64,000 bases of DNA from positions 13,934,354 through 13,998,353 of the forward strand of contig OX235272.1 in the NCBI GenBank assembly GCA_944472155.2, in the 5' to 3' direction. The position numbers and the translations under genes are program-made. The notes under the pieces are model-generated. The model was not told the DNA's origin. It saw only the letters and a program-made list of their open reading frames with translations, and made no database searches. This stretch comes from Trichobilharzia szidati (lineage: Eukaryota > Platyhelminthes > Trematoda > Strigeidida > Schistosomatidae). Numbering within the stretch: the stretch's first letter is position 1; the number at the start of each line of letters is the position of its first letter. Below, piece after piece: positions 1-12,200 of this stretch.

Positions 1-105
1 GAACTTATAGCCAATGAAGAGGCTAAAGAGGACTAAGGAGGATGACAGGATGAAAAGGATGGAGTTGTGCTGCTAAAGCTCCTAAGTTCCACTCGGAACC
101 TAAGA
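1..105 (+). repeat. RTE-A 3' end fragment
   Basis: The stretch near 60-105 (gttccactcggaacctaag) resembles the last 50 bases of the RTE-A family seen throughout the window, where gaagccctatgttccactag and gaacccaagggaaca precede an AAT-rich tail. Only the end is present and it is diverged. Confidence 0.45.
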
Positions 106-703
106 AGAAATAAATATATTATAAAAACTGAATCTCAGAGAAATCGAATTCAATAATTCCAACCTTTCATTCAGCACAAACTGGTCTCAGAACCTCTTCA
201 GAGAAATAATCGATATTTGCAACAACAAAAAAAAAGAAACGTTGGAATTACTTAATTTCATTTTTGCTGAGATTTATTCAGCAAATATAATTTCTACCTA
301 TATGTCCCTCCCTTGCTGTTTAGTTTCAGTTGTGTATGTATGTATACAAACTATTAAACATTAATGCTGAGTAGAATAATTTCGAATAAATTGTAAAAAA
401 AAATGCAAAATGTTTCTCACAAATGACGTCATCACTCCCAGTTATTTTGTCCTTATTTTTATTTTACAATAATGCCTCTGGGAACAAATACAAAAAGCAC
501 CTGCATTAATTGGAATTTATTATAATAATAATTATTTATTGAATAATTCCTTCATGCATAGATATCTATGAGTGTATATATGTAAGTAGCTGCAGAGATT
601 AAATAATGACTCTGCTCTGTTTCCCCCCCACTGAATATCGCTCATACTGATATCGTCAGTGGATAACGTTTGAATATCAGGCTGGTTATAAGCATCAGTA
701 AGG
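106..703. other. AT-rich intron/intergenic sequence, nothing recognised
   Basis: No open reading frame, repeat family or exon motif was recognised here. The next HEATR5 exon (which should start with two codon-completing bases) was looked for on the minus strand and not seen. Confidence 0.4.
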
Positions 704-1838
704 AATAATAATAATACTAATTTGCTTTATTCCAAAACAGTACTTGTGATACAGAATGGAATTCTCAGCATTTTTACTACAGTATTGCATCCAGTTAGTA
801 CATTATCAATAAATAGAATTCTACATAGATTAAGGAAATCTCAGTTCATTATGACAACAACATATTGGCATGTCGGTAGCAAAGCCAAAGTTGAACAGTG
901 TTTGAAGGTATTAGAAAAGTAGGTGCTGTCATATTTACTGGCGTAAGCGAGAGAAAGAAATAAAGCAGCACATAACGGAAAAAAAGGAGAGAAAAAGAGA
1001 GAGAAAAGGAAAAGAAAGAAAGAAAATGTTGTACCTACAAATGATATCAGTTGGAAAGACGAGGTCCAGTTGTTCTACTGACTATTTAATGAATTATAGG
1101 TGTCACGCCTAATGCTTTCTTCTTTATAGCACAGAACACGAGCTAAGTAGGGTATGGTTGAGTTTTTGTACTTGCTTGCTGGTGCGAGCATATAGTAGTT
1201 TTCTATATAGGCTTCTGGTTTTGCCTGATGAGATAGATGCAAGGGGAGAGTTGTGAGTGAAGAGCGAGTGTGGTGTGAGTTAGATAGAATGGATTTGGCT
1301 CATTTTTCACATGAGTCCATGTGCCTGCCTGTCAACCAGAATATTAACAAGCTGGTTAAGTGGCACGTTGCTTACCCTGCTGACAACCTTTAACATCCTG
1401 CATAATATGATGTTATAGTCTTTCTTCAGTAGCCCGGGAGAAACTGAGTCCGGGGAACAATAGAGAATAATAGGCAGAATGCGATAGTTAACGAATTGTA
1501 GGAGTAAGGGTTGGGTTGGGTTATACCAGACATTCGTCTTAACTTCTTGATGTAGAAGGTAAGACGGAATATTTTTTCTTAGAAATCGTCAAGATATGAG
1601 ATGACCAGGAGAGATCAGCAGATAGATAGAATGACGCCTAGGTATTTAATTTCCGACTTGGTTTCTATTTCAGTGCCATCAATGCTGCACACCTCGTGAG
1701 GGTCAACCAGTTTGTTTAGGTCGGATTTATGCCTCAAGGTGAAATTGACTGTTTGGTATTTGGAGGGGTTTAAGGTAAGACCGTTTTCCTTGGACCACTG
1801 GCTGATTTCTGACAGAAAGCCATTTAGTTTAGTTTATT
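704..1838 (-). mobile_element. CR1-like non-LTR retrotransposon, 3' fragment
   Basis: On the minus strand this ends with ggaataaagcaaat followed by an ATT-rich tail, the 3' end also seen at 23356, 35582, 43216 and 46692. Upstream are broken reading frames matching the reverse-transcriptase C-terminal region of the better copy at 41806-43216 (PGLLKKDYNIILRRMLKVVS and VNILVDRHMDSCEKWAK). 5'-truncated and frameshifted; no function expected. It carries an aataaa signal next to the tail. Confidence 0.75.
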
Positions 1839-1859
1839 TTTAAATAAAAATATTTCAAT

Positions 1860-2265
1860 AATAATAGTGATAATAAGTTGATTAAGGTGAACCATTTATA
1901 CCTAATGTCATTCAGTGCTTCTCTATATGGTTCAAAGACTCTTGGTGCTCAAGTTCTCAAAAGAAGTATTACCAACAGGCTACTACAGACCTTCATCAAC
2001 AACTACCTTCGCTCAATACTGAAGGTTAGATGATTGACAAGAAAGGATAAGCAAAAGAAACAAGAAACTTCGGCAGCACAAACACGAATAACGAGAAGAA
2101 AATGGAAATGGGATGTACATACTGTGAGGAAGAATTCAAATAACACCACCAATCACACGCATTAGAGTGAAACTCGAATAATCCAAGGCTCACATGGAAA
2201 AGATCATATGAAATGGAAGTCACCCCATGATCAAATCTGTAACCACTCAGATCCCTGGAAACAAA
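1860..2265 (+). repeat. RTE-type (working family RTE-C) degenerate fragment
   Basis: Plus-strand words match the 3' half of RTE elements: a block around 1965-2030 resembling cagaccttcatcaacaac then ttcgctcaatactgaa, agaagaaaatggaaatggga, and a later attagagtgaaactcgaat block. Frame is lost. It is more diverged than the RTE-A copies. Confidence 0.5.
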
Positions 2266-2289
2266 TACTTGACAATCTATCTGATGCTT

Positions 2290-2600
2290 ACTACTAGCGA
2301 CTGGCTCTATACAGGAAGTTATCAAGGGTTCTAGTGAGATCCCAGTTAATCGTCTATGACATTAGCTGACTGTTGCACTATGTATCTCCAATTGACAGAA
2401 GTTAGAATTTACGGGCCATCAGATTCTGTCCCAGTGGTTGAATGGTTTACGAGCTCGTCTCGTAACCGGAAGGTCCTAGATTCGAACCCAACTACTGGGT
2501 GCATACTGTTGAAGAGTCCCGGACTAGAACGAAACAGTTAGTGGTTCCATAACTGTTTTTCATTCCTGATCAAATCGTTTAATGGAAGTTTTTTTCGGTA
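2290..2600 (+). repeat. SINE-A (Sm-alpha-like, hammerhead-bearing) copy
   Basis: A tRNA-like head with A-box-like gtggttgaatggtttacg and B-box-like agattcgaaccca is followed by a hammerhead remnant (core TTGAAGA instead of CTGANGA, then gtcccggactagaac and gaaac). The 3' part is shortened. Such SINEs are transcribed by RNA polymerase III from the internal boxes. Confidence 0.7.
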
Positions 2601-2743
2601 GTGGCGGAGCCACCTAAAAGTGATGATGCCAAGGAAGTGAGTTCACAATAGAGAGATTTTCTGCTGAAGCCTTACACACATCCCATTTGGAATGCAAACA
2701 ATGAATAATATATAACAATAAATGGTAATAATTTATTACTTAC

Positions 2744-3259
2744 CTAAAATTAAAAAGAAATGACGTGATGACTTCGACATATCATTTTTACTGTTGGTTT
2801 TATTACTCTCATCAACAAACGTTGGCGATTCATTTGTTGTTAACCATAATGCAAGTGCATACGTCATACATGGCCAATAACGTGCATAATATACGCGTAT
2901 CTGATCAAGATTATTGCTATTATTAATATTTATATTGAAGTGGTGATCAGATGAATTTTTTGTCCCATCACTTGACTGCTGCTGCTGATTTGATAAATTG
3001 TCTGGTAGACACATATAGGCATAGTCTTTTAGTGCACTTAACCAAGCTTGACTTAAACCTGGCAGGATAGGTTGAATCCATTTTACTAATAATTGATGAA
3101 TCGATCTACTTGGAGTTGTGGTAGCAGCAGTGGTAGTACTAGTAGTAGCTGAATCAGTAAAAGATAAATTTCGATGAAATTGACCATATTTAAAATCAAA
3201 TTTATAATATAAATCATAAAAGGTGACCTTAGCAGAACCAAATTGGTAATGCAGTCTAT
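2744..3259 (-). CDS. HEATR5B: HEATR5 exon 6 of 6 in window; 5' boundary uncertain
   Basis: The donor gtaagt after 2744 is strong. The exon encodes SIHQLLVKWIQPILPGLSQA, WLSALKDYAYMCLPDNLSN, an Asn/Gln-rich insert, QIRVYYARYWPCMTYALALW, LTTNESP and ends SRHFFLIL in phase 1. LS--WL-ALKD-A---LP, ARLHY---W--ILHA-ALWL and H-ILG are the matching family motifs. The phase-correct acceptor is a tag at 3260-3262, giving ST-D-RLHYQFGSAKVTFYD. That acceptor lies in the (TCTA) border of an RTE-B repeat. Another possible acceptor (gctaag, near 3230) would break phase with the preceding exon. The next exon should begin with two codon-completing bases and lies beyond position 1. Confidence 0.82.
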
Positions 3260-6200
3260 CTATCTGGATTCAACATAGAACTTCGCACCGAAGTGCAGCA
3301 GTTCGAGTTGCCACGTTCCAAATACCACACAAAGGTAGACAAGACAAGAAGATGAGTGAAGAGAATCAATAGAGTTTTGACAAGTATAAGAGTGAAACAG
3401 AATGAGTAATGGTAGAAAGGAATATGAGACTGAATATTACAGAGTCTGTGAATACATCTGCGTAAGCCATTGACAACGATTTTGAGCCATGTCACCTATT
3501 GTCTCTCTGTCTCCAGCCATGGATTGATTCTTAGAGTCCCGAGGGCGGGCCCCAACCAACCCGGAAGTCTGAATCTCCCTACCTGACTTGACTCAGTTTA
3601 ACTGTCAAGGAAGGATTTCATGGATTGATTGATGACATCCATGTTTTTGTTTGGCCACCACTTCACTTACTCTTTTCCAACCTGCACCTATATATCAGCT
3701 AGCTAGTAATGCCCGTCGGATCAAGGGGGAGGCGATGATTAGGCATGCGCACCACGTCACCTAACCATCTCAATCTATGTAACTTTATAGCCTCTTCTCT
3801 TCGATTGATTTTCCCTCTTTGCCCACCCAACACTCTACGCCTAACCTAACGTCAACATTACTTACCTTATTATACCATACCACCTAACGTGAGAAAGAGA
3901 TCGTAGACATCTATGATCAAAAACAGTCAACCTTTCATGTCTTCAACTCGTATTGGCCATGTTTCAGAGCCATAGAGAAGGACGGAGCGAGCAGTACAGC
4001 TGAGCAGTACACACGTCCCTTGGTTGATAGCCGGATGTCACGCCTACGCCAGAGATGGTGTAAGTTAGCGAAAGCAGCTCGAGCTTTTTGGATCCGTGCT
4101 GAGATTTCCTCACCAATCAGTCCGTTGGTGCTGATACAACTTCCCAAATAGATGAAGTGGTCAACATGTTCTATCACTTCACTCACTGTCTATCACTAAG
4201 CTAGGAGTTGACGTAGTCCAGTCCTGTAGCAGCATCTTACATACGAATGCAGTAATCACACATAGTTCGAGCTCAAATTTCACAACAATTCTCACTGATA
4301 ACTGAAATTATTCAGATAGCATAAAATGTGTGTAATCTGCTTGATAACATAAATGTGTGAATTAAGAAACAAAAAGCATAAGCCCATGACGCTATATATA
4401 CTACTTATTGATTGATTGATATGAGTAGTTCAAGAACACTCACAACAACCAGTAGTATCTGTTGACCCGACACAGAGGCGATCTTAACAACGGATGGCTG
4501 TGTCGTTTGGAGTTGGGCTCATCTACCCTTTGAAGACTGAATATTTTTTAAGTAATTTTATGATCCGGGTATCCACAAGATATGCCAATATGAAACGCCT
4601 GATTGACTTTTCGACTCCTTCACCTGAACATGTTCGATAATGTTCAAGAAGGTGACGATGGGCTTGTCAAGTCGTTTCACCTATGTAATTGTCTACACAA
4701 GAACAGTTATAAAATTTATAAAAGCACACTGAAGTGGTGAGACTCGGTAGTTTAGCCTTCATCTGCATTGGAATTATACAACAAGTGGTAAATTTATAAC
4801 ATAGTCAAGTATTGATTTGTAGGGATTCGATTGATTTGGTTACAGGATTTCATCGTGAGATGACACAGGTTAGAGATGCTCACTAGCGACTGGCCCTATT
4901 CAGGTAAGTAGTAAGTTACCTGGGTTCTAGGGTACTTCAGGGTAAAGAGAGTCGGGTGTGAGGACAAATACTCGCCGAAGACATTGGTTAGAGGTTGCGC
5001 TATGTTATGAATTGGCAGAAGTTTTTGATTTTCTCTAGAAATTGGATAGCAGAGTTGATGGAGTGATCACAATATTCCGTTAGGTGTTTCAGTTTTCTGT
5101 ATAATTCTTTGGATAAGTTATAGGTTGGAGTTCCTGGGAGCGATACAATTGGTCGTAATGGGATATTTGTCTTGTGTATTTTTGGTCTGCCGTAGAATCC
5201 GGGTAGGAATGGTCCATTGGATTTCATTCGCCATTGGTCTTGTTTTGTGATCTGTCCGGTTTTGGTGAGCTTGTTCAAGGTCCTTTGGATGCGGCTGTCC
5301 AATGTTTGTATGGGATTTGTTGAAAGTTGTTGATATACACCCTCGCCTTTGAGTAGTTCTTCAGCTTTCTTGGTGTATTCTTCTCTGTCCATGCCTACCG
5401 TTGTTCTTCCTTTGTCGGCTGATAGAATGACGATGTCTTTGCTATTTTTCAGCTTTTTGAGAGCCTTTAGTTCTTGAGAATTGAGTTATGTGTGTTGTTT
5501 TTTGTGTTTGACCATTGGTACAATTGTTTGGCGTATCTCTTCCTGTGTTTCCTCCTTTAAGTTTGATGATTTGAGTAATGATTCAAGAGCAGCGAAGAAA
5601 TCAGTCTTCGAGGCATCTCCGGTGTTGTAGTTTAATCCTTTTTGTAGTAGTTGTTGTTCCGTTTTTGATAGTGGTTGTTTTGATAGGTTGACTATGCAGT
5701 CAATAGGTGTATTGTCTGGTTGTTGTTTTCTAATCTTGGCTAGCTTGGTTTTGAGGAATCTTCGTATTTGTTCTCTGTGTTTTCTACTTGACAATGTAAT
5801 TGCGGTGATCAGCGTTGACTGGTGTTCTTGGTTGAGGGTTTTCTCTAGATTTTCTTCTTTGAAAATTATTATGTTGATATTTTTTTGATTACAGCTTGAT
5901 TCCACACCGTATTTTTTGGTACAGGTATGGAATTTTCAGCATGTGATATCGGTAGCCCAAATTTTGCAGGCCGACCATAGATATCGGATGTGAGTCGGCA
6001 GGGGATCGAACCCCGGACCATGTGCATGGTCGGCGAGATTCCTAACCACTGTGCCATCCGATAATGTCAGATAAACAAATAATAAATTGGCAGAAGTTGG
6101 AATTCATGGGCTAGCCATTGGATCGAATACCAGTGACTCAGTGGTCCATGAGGTCACCTTGTAAACCAGAAGGTGTCACGGGTTCGAACCCTGGCGGTGA

Positions 6201-9200
6201 GCGAGTGCTTCTGCAGAGCTCCAAACTAGGCTGACGAAGCAGCTGTCCAGTACTACTCCCTGCTGGTTTTCCAATGGTTCTTTAACCGATGTCGTCTCAT
6301 GATGAAATCCTGTAGAGAATGTTTTAGCTATTTATTTCCCAAAGTTTTGATGCCAGTAATTCATTGGTTGTGTTTCTTATGAACACAGTTTTTAGGCATT
6401 TTGTCTCTATCTGTTCTCATCATGGAGAATTTAACGGATTTTTTCTGGATATTTATTCTATTCTGTGTATATGATGTTCACATGATACTGGCAATAATGT
6501 TTTTTCTATTTTTAAAAGGAAAAATAATAAAGAAAAAAGGTAAAACATTCCTCTAGAAATTTATTTCCCTCGAAATATAAATGATTAAAATTTGCAAAAA
6601 AAGATATGCAGTGATTCCTAATATTAAAAAATTTTCATTTTATTTCTAATTAAAAGTCAAATAATAAGGCACGAAAGGGAAACACTATTATACATATATA
6701 TACTGCATAAAAAATGTAATTCAAATGTTTCTGGGGAAATTTATCCCTACAGAGAGGAAGCAAGGGACTGAACAAGAGAGAAGAGAGAGAGAGAGAAAGG
6801 CGGGCGCATAAACACATATTTAATGCACGCGGGCGCGTAGAGACACAAACAAATGTAAGCAAAAAATAAAAAAGGAAAATATTTCACTTCTCGAGTAAAA
6901 GTGTGAAATGAATAAAGAATGTGAAAGGGAACAGAAGAGAAGGGATAATAAAAAAAAAGTACTAATCAATATTAACAAATATAATTATAGTTTAGTAATT
7001 CCTTTACGTAAGCCAGTATATATTACAGTGAAGAAATGCCTGAGTGATTACCGACTACGTCAGTCAGAATATTCAATAAATCGATTAGCTAGTAGTAGGC
7101 AAACGGCAGGAAGCCTTGCTCGACCTAGGTTTCGTGCTAGTTCGCACTCACTAGTCAGCAAGGCGCATCTGCATCCTTGAAGGAATTCATGTCCCTTCTG
7201 AGATTCGAACCCACCTCACCCAGTGAGTGCTGCAGTCAGAGATGTTACCACTGAGCCTCCAACTATCGAATATCATCAAATCAATGTGCACCATGATGGC
7301 GAGCTACCTAGAATAGTGGCCGCATTGCAAATACCTGACTGATAGAATTCAGTCTGTCTGCACCAAAGAAAAGACTAGACACATCACACTAGCTACTAGT
7401 GTCCAATCAAAATAGCTAGTACTATTCCATTATGGGTAAATTTTGTTTAGATAAAGTCTCACAGTGTTATACAGTAATGTTTACTGATGACGTTTCGAGC
7501 ACAATTTATTGCTTATAATCATATCAAGGTGATATGATTATAAATCGCAGATACACCCTGTTGACGAGTGCCAACAAGTAAGAAACATAGATCCTCTGAT
7601 CACCACAATGACAAGCCACCTAGCTTGATTTCTCCTCCGAGCTCAGCTCTTCCTATTATTATGAAGCAGGGTTCACTAGGCGTTGTTCACTCACTGATAG
7701 GGAACGTGAGCTGGGTTTAGACCATCGTGAGATAGGTTAGTTTTGCCCTAATACTAACGAATACATTCATCAGTAAAATACAATCTGGTCATTGTTGTGC
7801 TTATCCTGTTTAGCTCGAGAGGAACCACAAGTTCAGACGACTGATGTATGTGCCTGATCAAAACGTCAGTGATGTAAAGCTACTATCTGAGGGATTAAGA
7901 CTGACCGCCTATAAGTCTGCATCCCATCCATTTTCGCAAAGGGTGCATTCTGTATCCGATAAGTGGCTGGGAAAGCTCACACAATCCTAGAAGCATGACA
8001 GTGGTTTCATTCTAGTGATCAATCAGTGTATTCTTACACTTCCTCAAACATTTTTCTCCTAAATGAGCATGGCTCACTCTGGTTGGCTGCTGGCAATGTC
8101 CTTCGTGTGCTTGACCACTTGGTTAAATCATCCATCTTTTTATTACTATTGTTCCCTTGGGTTCCTAGTGGAACACAGGGATTCAACTGCACGTCTCCAC
8201 TTGTTTCTGTATTCTGCTGTACTTTTCACCTGCATCCATGTTAATCCAAACTGTTTCAACTCCTCTTCACACGATCTCCTCCATGTCACCCTTGCGCTCA
8301 CGTCCCACTCGCCGCCGCTTCCCTTTCGGCTTCCACTCGAGCGTCGGTCTGACGCGCGATGTCACCCAGCGAGTGGCCTCCTCAGCCAGCCAGTGAGTGT
8401 CCAATCCATCTCCACTTTCTCCTGCATATTTGTTCGCCGATTGCTTCTTGTTTCGTTTGTTTCTTCCCTTAGTTTGTTTGTTTCTTGTTGGTGATTCTTG
8501 TTCTTTCCGGCGGCCATCTGATTGATCTTCAGTATAGAGCCAGCGAAGACAGTTCGTTAGTTGTTGATAAAGGTGTGCAACAGGCTGTTGGAAATACTCA
8601 TTCTTTGTGACTCGCCGCCAAGTTTCTGATCCATCCGTATAGAAGAACTAACTGACTGACTTGATTGATGTTTGTATTGAAAATCCGAATTTTGTTGTTG
8701 ATGTTGAGTTGAGTGACAGTGGAAGATTTCCAGATTGGTTTCAGGTTGATGAATGTGTTTCTCGCCTTCCCGATTCTCGATTTGACATCCTCATCCGTTC
8801 CTCCTGTAGTTGAGACAATGCTCTGCTCCCTAGATAAGTGAATGAAGTAACCTCTTTCATCAAATCCCTCCCGTTGATGGTGATTGGTGGTGGATGTTGC
8901 TGTTGTTGTTGGTTGGTTGGTTAATTTCATAACCTCCGTCTTGTCTATGTTCACCTGGAGTCCTGTCTTTGCTGCTTCTTCGACCATTTTGTTGGTTTTC
9001 GCTTGTAAGTCTTCGATTTTGTGTGACATCAAACATAAATCATCCACGGGCGAAATCCAGGTCTTCTAGGTTCTTCACGTTGGTCCAGGATATCCCTGTC
9101 TTCTCGTTTCCCACTATCTGACGCATAATCCAGTCCACGATAATTAGGAAACCTCGCCTAGATTACTAGCTCACTAGTTTTCTAGCCAGTCCCTAGCCCG

Positions 9201-12200
9201 GATAAAGAGGGAGGGTTGGGGCGTGGTGCTAGCAACTCCACCTCCAAAACTTAACCAAATTGCTACAAAACCTTCAACGCACAAATAAATCATCCATAAA
9301 TCAAAGGTAATTGTGATCCATGCTGTCTTAGTGTATTTCCAGTCATTATCGAGGTTACTTCAGCAGAAGGACTACTTATAAAAAACAAATAAAAAATAAA
9401 TTAAATATCAACACCACTCACCAGTAGATAATATATCCTCTAATGATATCCCTTTTATGATCATGCTATAATCGGATTCATCTTCATTCTCACTAGCATT
9501 CATTTCATCTGATTCATCTATAGGCTGCTGGTCTTCATCTAACGCCTGTGACTGACTTGTTTCTAGATGTTGTTTCTGGTGTAGTTTACCTCCGAACTTT
9601 TTAGCCTGTCCAGCGGTTACAATATAAATTTCAGCCCAAGCAGCTAAAATCGATAATCTTTCAACAATTGTCGAATTTTCTGACATCCATTGAGATGATA
9701 ATGAATGATCTTCTTTAGTTGGTTGATCAAGTTTCAATTTATTCAATGCTTGTTTCAATAGATCTTGTACACGACGTAAATCTTCTGGATCACGACCAAC
9801 TCCAGAAGTGATCCATGTACTACAAACTTGACAAGCTATAGAAAGCAGTTCAGGATTAGACTGTACACTACTGGATGAAGTAGAAATGCTTGGCGTGGAC
9901 ACTTCTGTAATTGTAGTAGTATTCTCTGATGAATCCATCGATGATGATAATGAGGTAGATATAAAAGCAGGTCGTAATGCAGCAGACACTTGAGCTTGAT
10001 ACTGTTCCAGAATAATATGATCTATGGAGGTCGGGAGAACAGAGATTCGGATGTTTAATTAATAGTGATTAGAAGACAATAATAGTAAAGCATCACTTTT
10101 TTTTTATCTAGACCTACTCTAGTTGATCCGTTTCGATTGCTTAGTAATGTGACTTCTCGAAGGAACTAACACATTCAAAGAGAGTTAATTAAAACAATTA
10201 GTCCCAGTTTGATAAATTTGAATAAGGCATTTAGAAGACAAATTTCGCGAGATGACATCGTCATTCTTGTAGTTTCTTTACAACCGCTTTACAACTACCA
10301 ACATGGTTAACAATAATAAAATAAAGTTCATGACAATTACTCAGTGAAATAAAACAAAACAAAAGTACATACTAATGACCAATCATATTTACAACAGGTC
10401 ATGTAGTCCATGGTAGGCTAAGATTGAAGTCTATTATTGTTTTTTGTACACACAGTTTAGGCTGTATGGGATTAATCCCCAAAGTGCTTCCATCACCTTC
10501 AATAAACAACCTTGAATTAGAGTTATGTGGTGAAATAATTGTGAAACAGTCATTAATAATATTGATTTTGTGACCTGACTGACATTAATAAGTGTTTTGC
10601 AATGGATGACGCTGGATTTCTATTCAGATTACTCGCATTGGGATTTTCTGTATGATTTAGGAGCCATTTTCGAACATGTTCTTTCCGACGACATTGGAAC
10701 ATTCTGTTGGTTCTACCTATATAGGTGTCACCGCAGCTGCAGGTGAACTTGTAGATACAGTCGTCAGAAAGAACATGTTCCAAAATGGCTACTAAATCAT
10801 ATATAAAATCCCAATGCCAGTAATCTGAATAGAAATCCAGCATCATCCATTGCAAAACACTTATTAATGTCAGTCAGGTCACAAAATCAATATTAATTAA
10901 TGACTGTCTCACAATTATTTCACATAACTCTTATTCAAGGTTGGTTATTGCAGGTGGTAGAAGCACTTTGGATTGATCACATACAGCCTAAACTGTGTGT
11001 ACAAAGAAAACAATAGACTTCAATTTTCACCTACCATGGACCACATGACCTATTGTATATGATTGGTCATCAGTATGTACTTTTGTTTTTTTTATTTCAC
11101 TGAGTAATTGTCATGAACTTTATTTTATTATTGTTAACCATGTTAGTTGTAAAGCGGTTGTAAAGAAACTACTCGAAATGACGATGTCATCTCGCGAAAT
11201 TTGTCTTCTAAATGTCTTATTCACATTCAAACCCCCAATATCCAAGGCTACAGTCTAAGATGTTAACGTTGGCTAATTACAAACTACAGACTCTAAAGAG
11301 GAGCATCAGTTCCGCTAACACTGCAGAAACACTACACCTTACCAACAAGCATCAACGAGTAAGAAGTGTGGGACTAAGGCTTGTCTTAGATTATATCCAG
11401 GCATTTAAGTTGGGATTACAATTATTTCTGTGATAAATTATGTTAGCAATGAAGATTCCACGCCATGATATAAAAAACAAGGATTGCTTTTGTCCTAATT
11501 ATACTTTAGTTAAAATTTTATAGAATCCAATTACGCCATGCATGAAAACATGAGACTATGCAACATGAGATAAACTTCATAATATGTAATTATTATTATT
11601 CGTATTCGTCCCTTGGGCCTTTAGAAGAACATCGCCTTTTCACTGTGTTCTCAGCAGTCTTTTTAGTTAACTCTAGGATTACCCATAAGTTCTCACCTCA
11701 CGCGTCACGAAGGGAACTTCGAACAAACTACAGACTTTCACTAACAGCTGTCTTCACTCAATACTCAAGATCAGATGGCTGGCCAGAAAAGATCAGCAAC
11801 AGAGAGGGATCTCTGGGAGCGAATGAACGAACCAATCCAACAGGAACCAATTGTGCAACAAATATGCAGGAAAAAATGGAGGTGGATTGGCTGGCCATAC
11901 TCTGAGAAAACAAACCATCAAGTGAGTGACATCACACGCCAAGCCATCTCTCGAGTGGAACCCGAATGGGAAGCGGCAAGTTGGTCGTCAATGTGAGGGT
12001 AATATGGAGGAGATGAAAGCATGTAGGTAGACGTGGAGCCAGGTGAAAACGTTGGCCGAGAACCGAACGCAATGGAGACGTGTGGCTTCAGCCCTATGTT
12101 CCTCTAGGAACTAAAAGGAAACAATCTCACCTCCTGCTCACCCTCGGTAGCTCCCGTTCGGGTTTCACTCAAAATCCTGTCCAATCAGCCTCCATTTTCT

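Noticed and set aside
8026..8494. Open frames of 70-150 codons on the strand opposite RTE-A copies (also at 14316, 32646, 45262, 61654)
   Set aside because: They are antisense shadows of the RTE-A 3' region; the same frame recurs at every copy.
10170..11231. 10-bp repeat cacattcaaa as a certain TSD of fold-back copy A
   Set aside because: The left copy is separated from the recognisable PLE terminus by about eleven bases, so it is reported only as possible.
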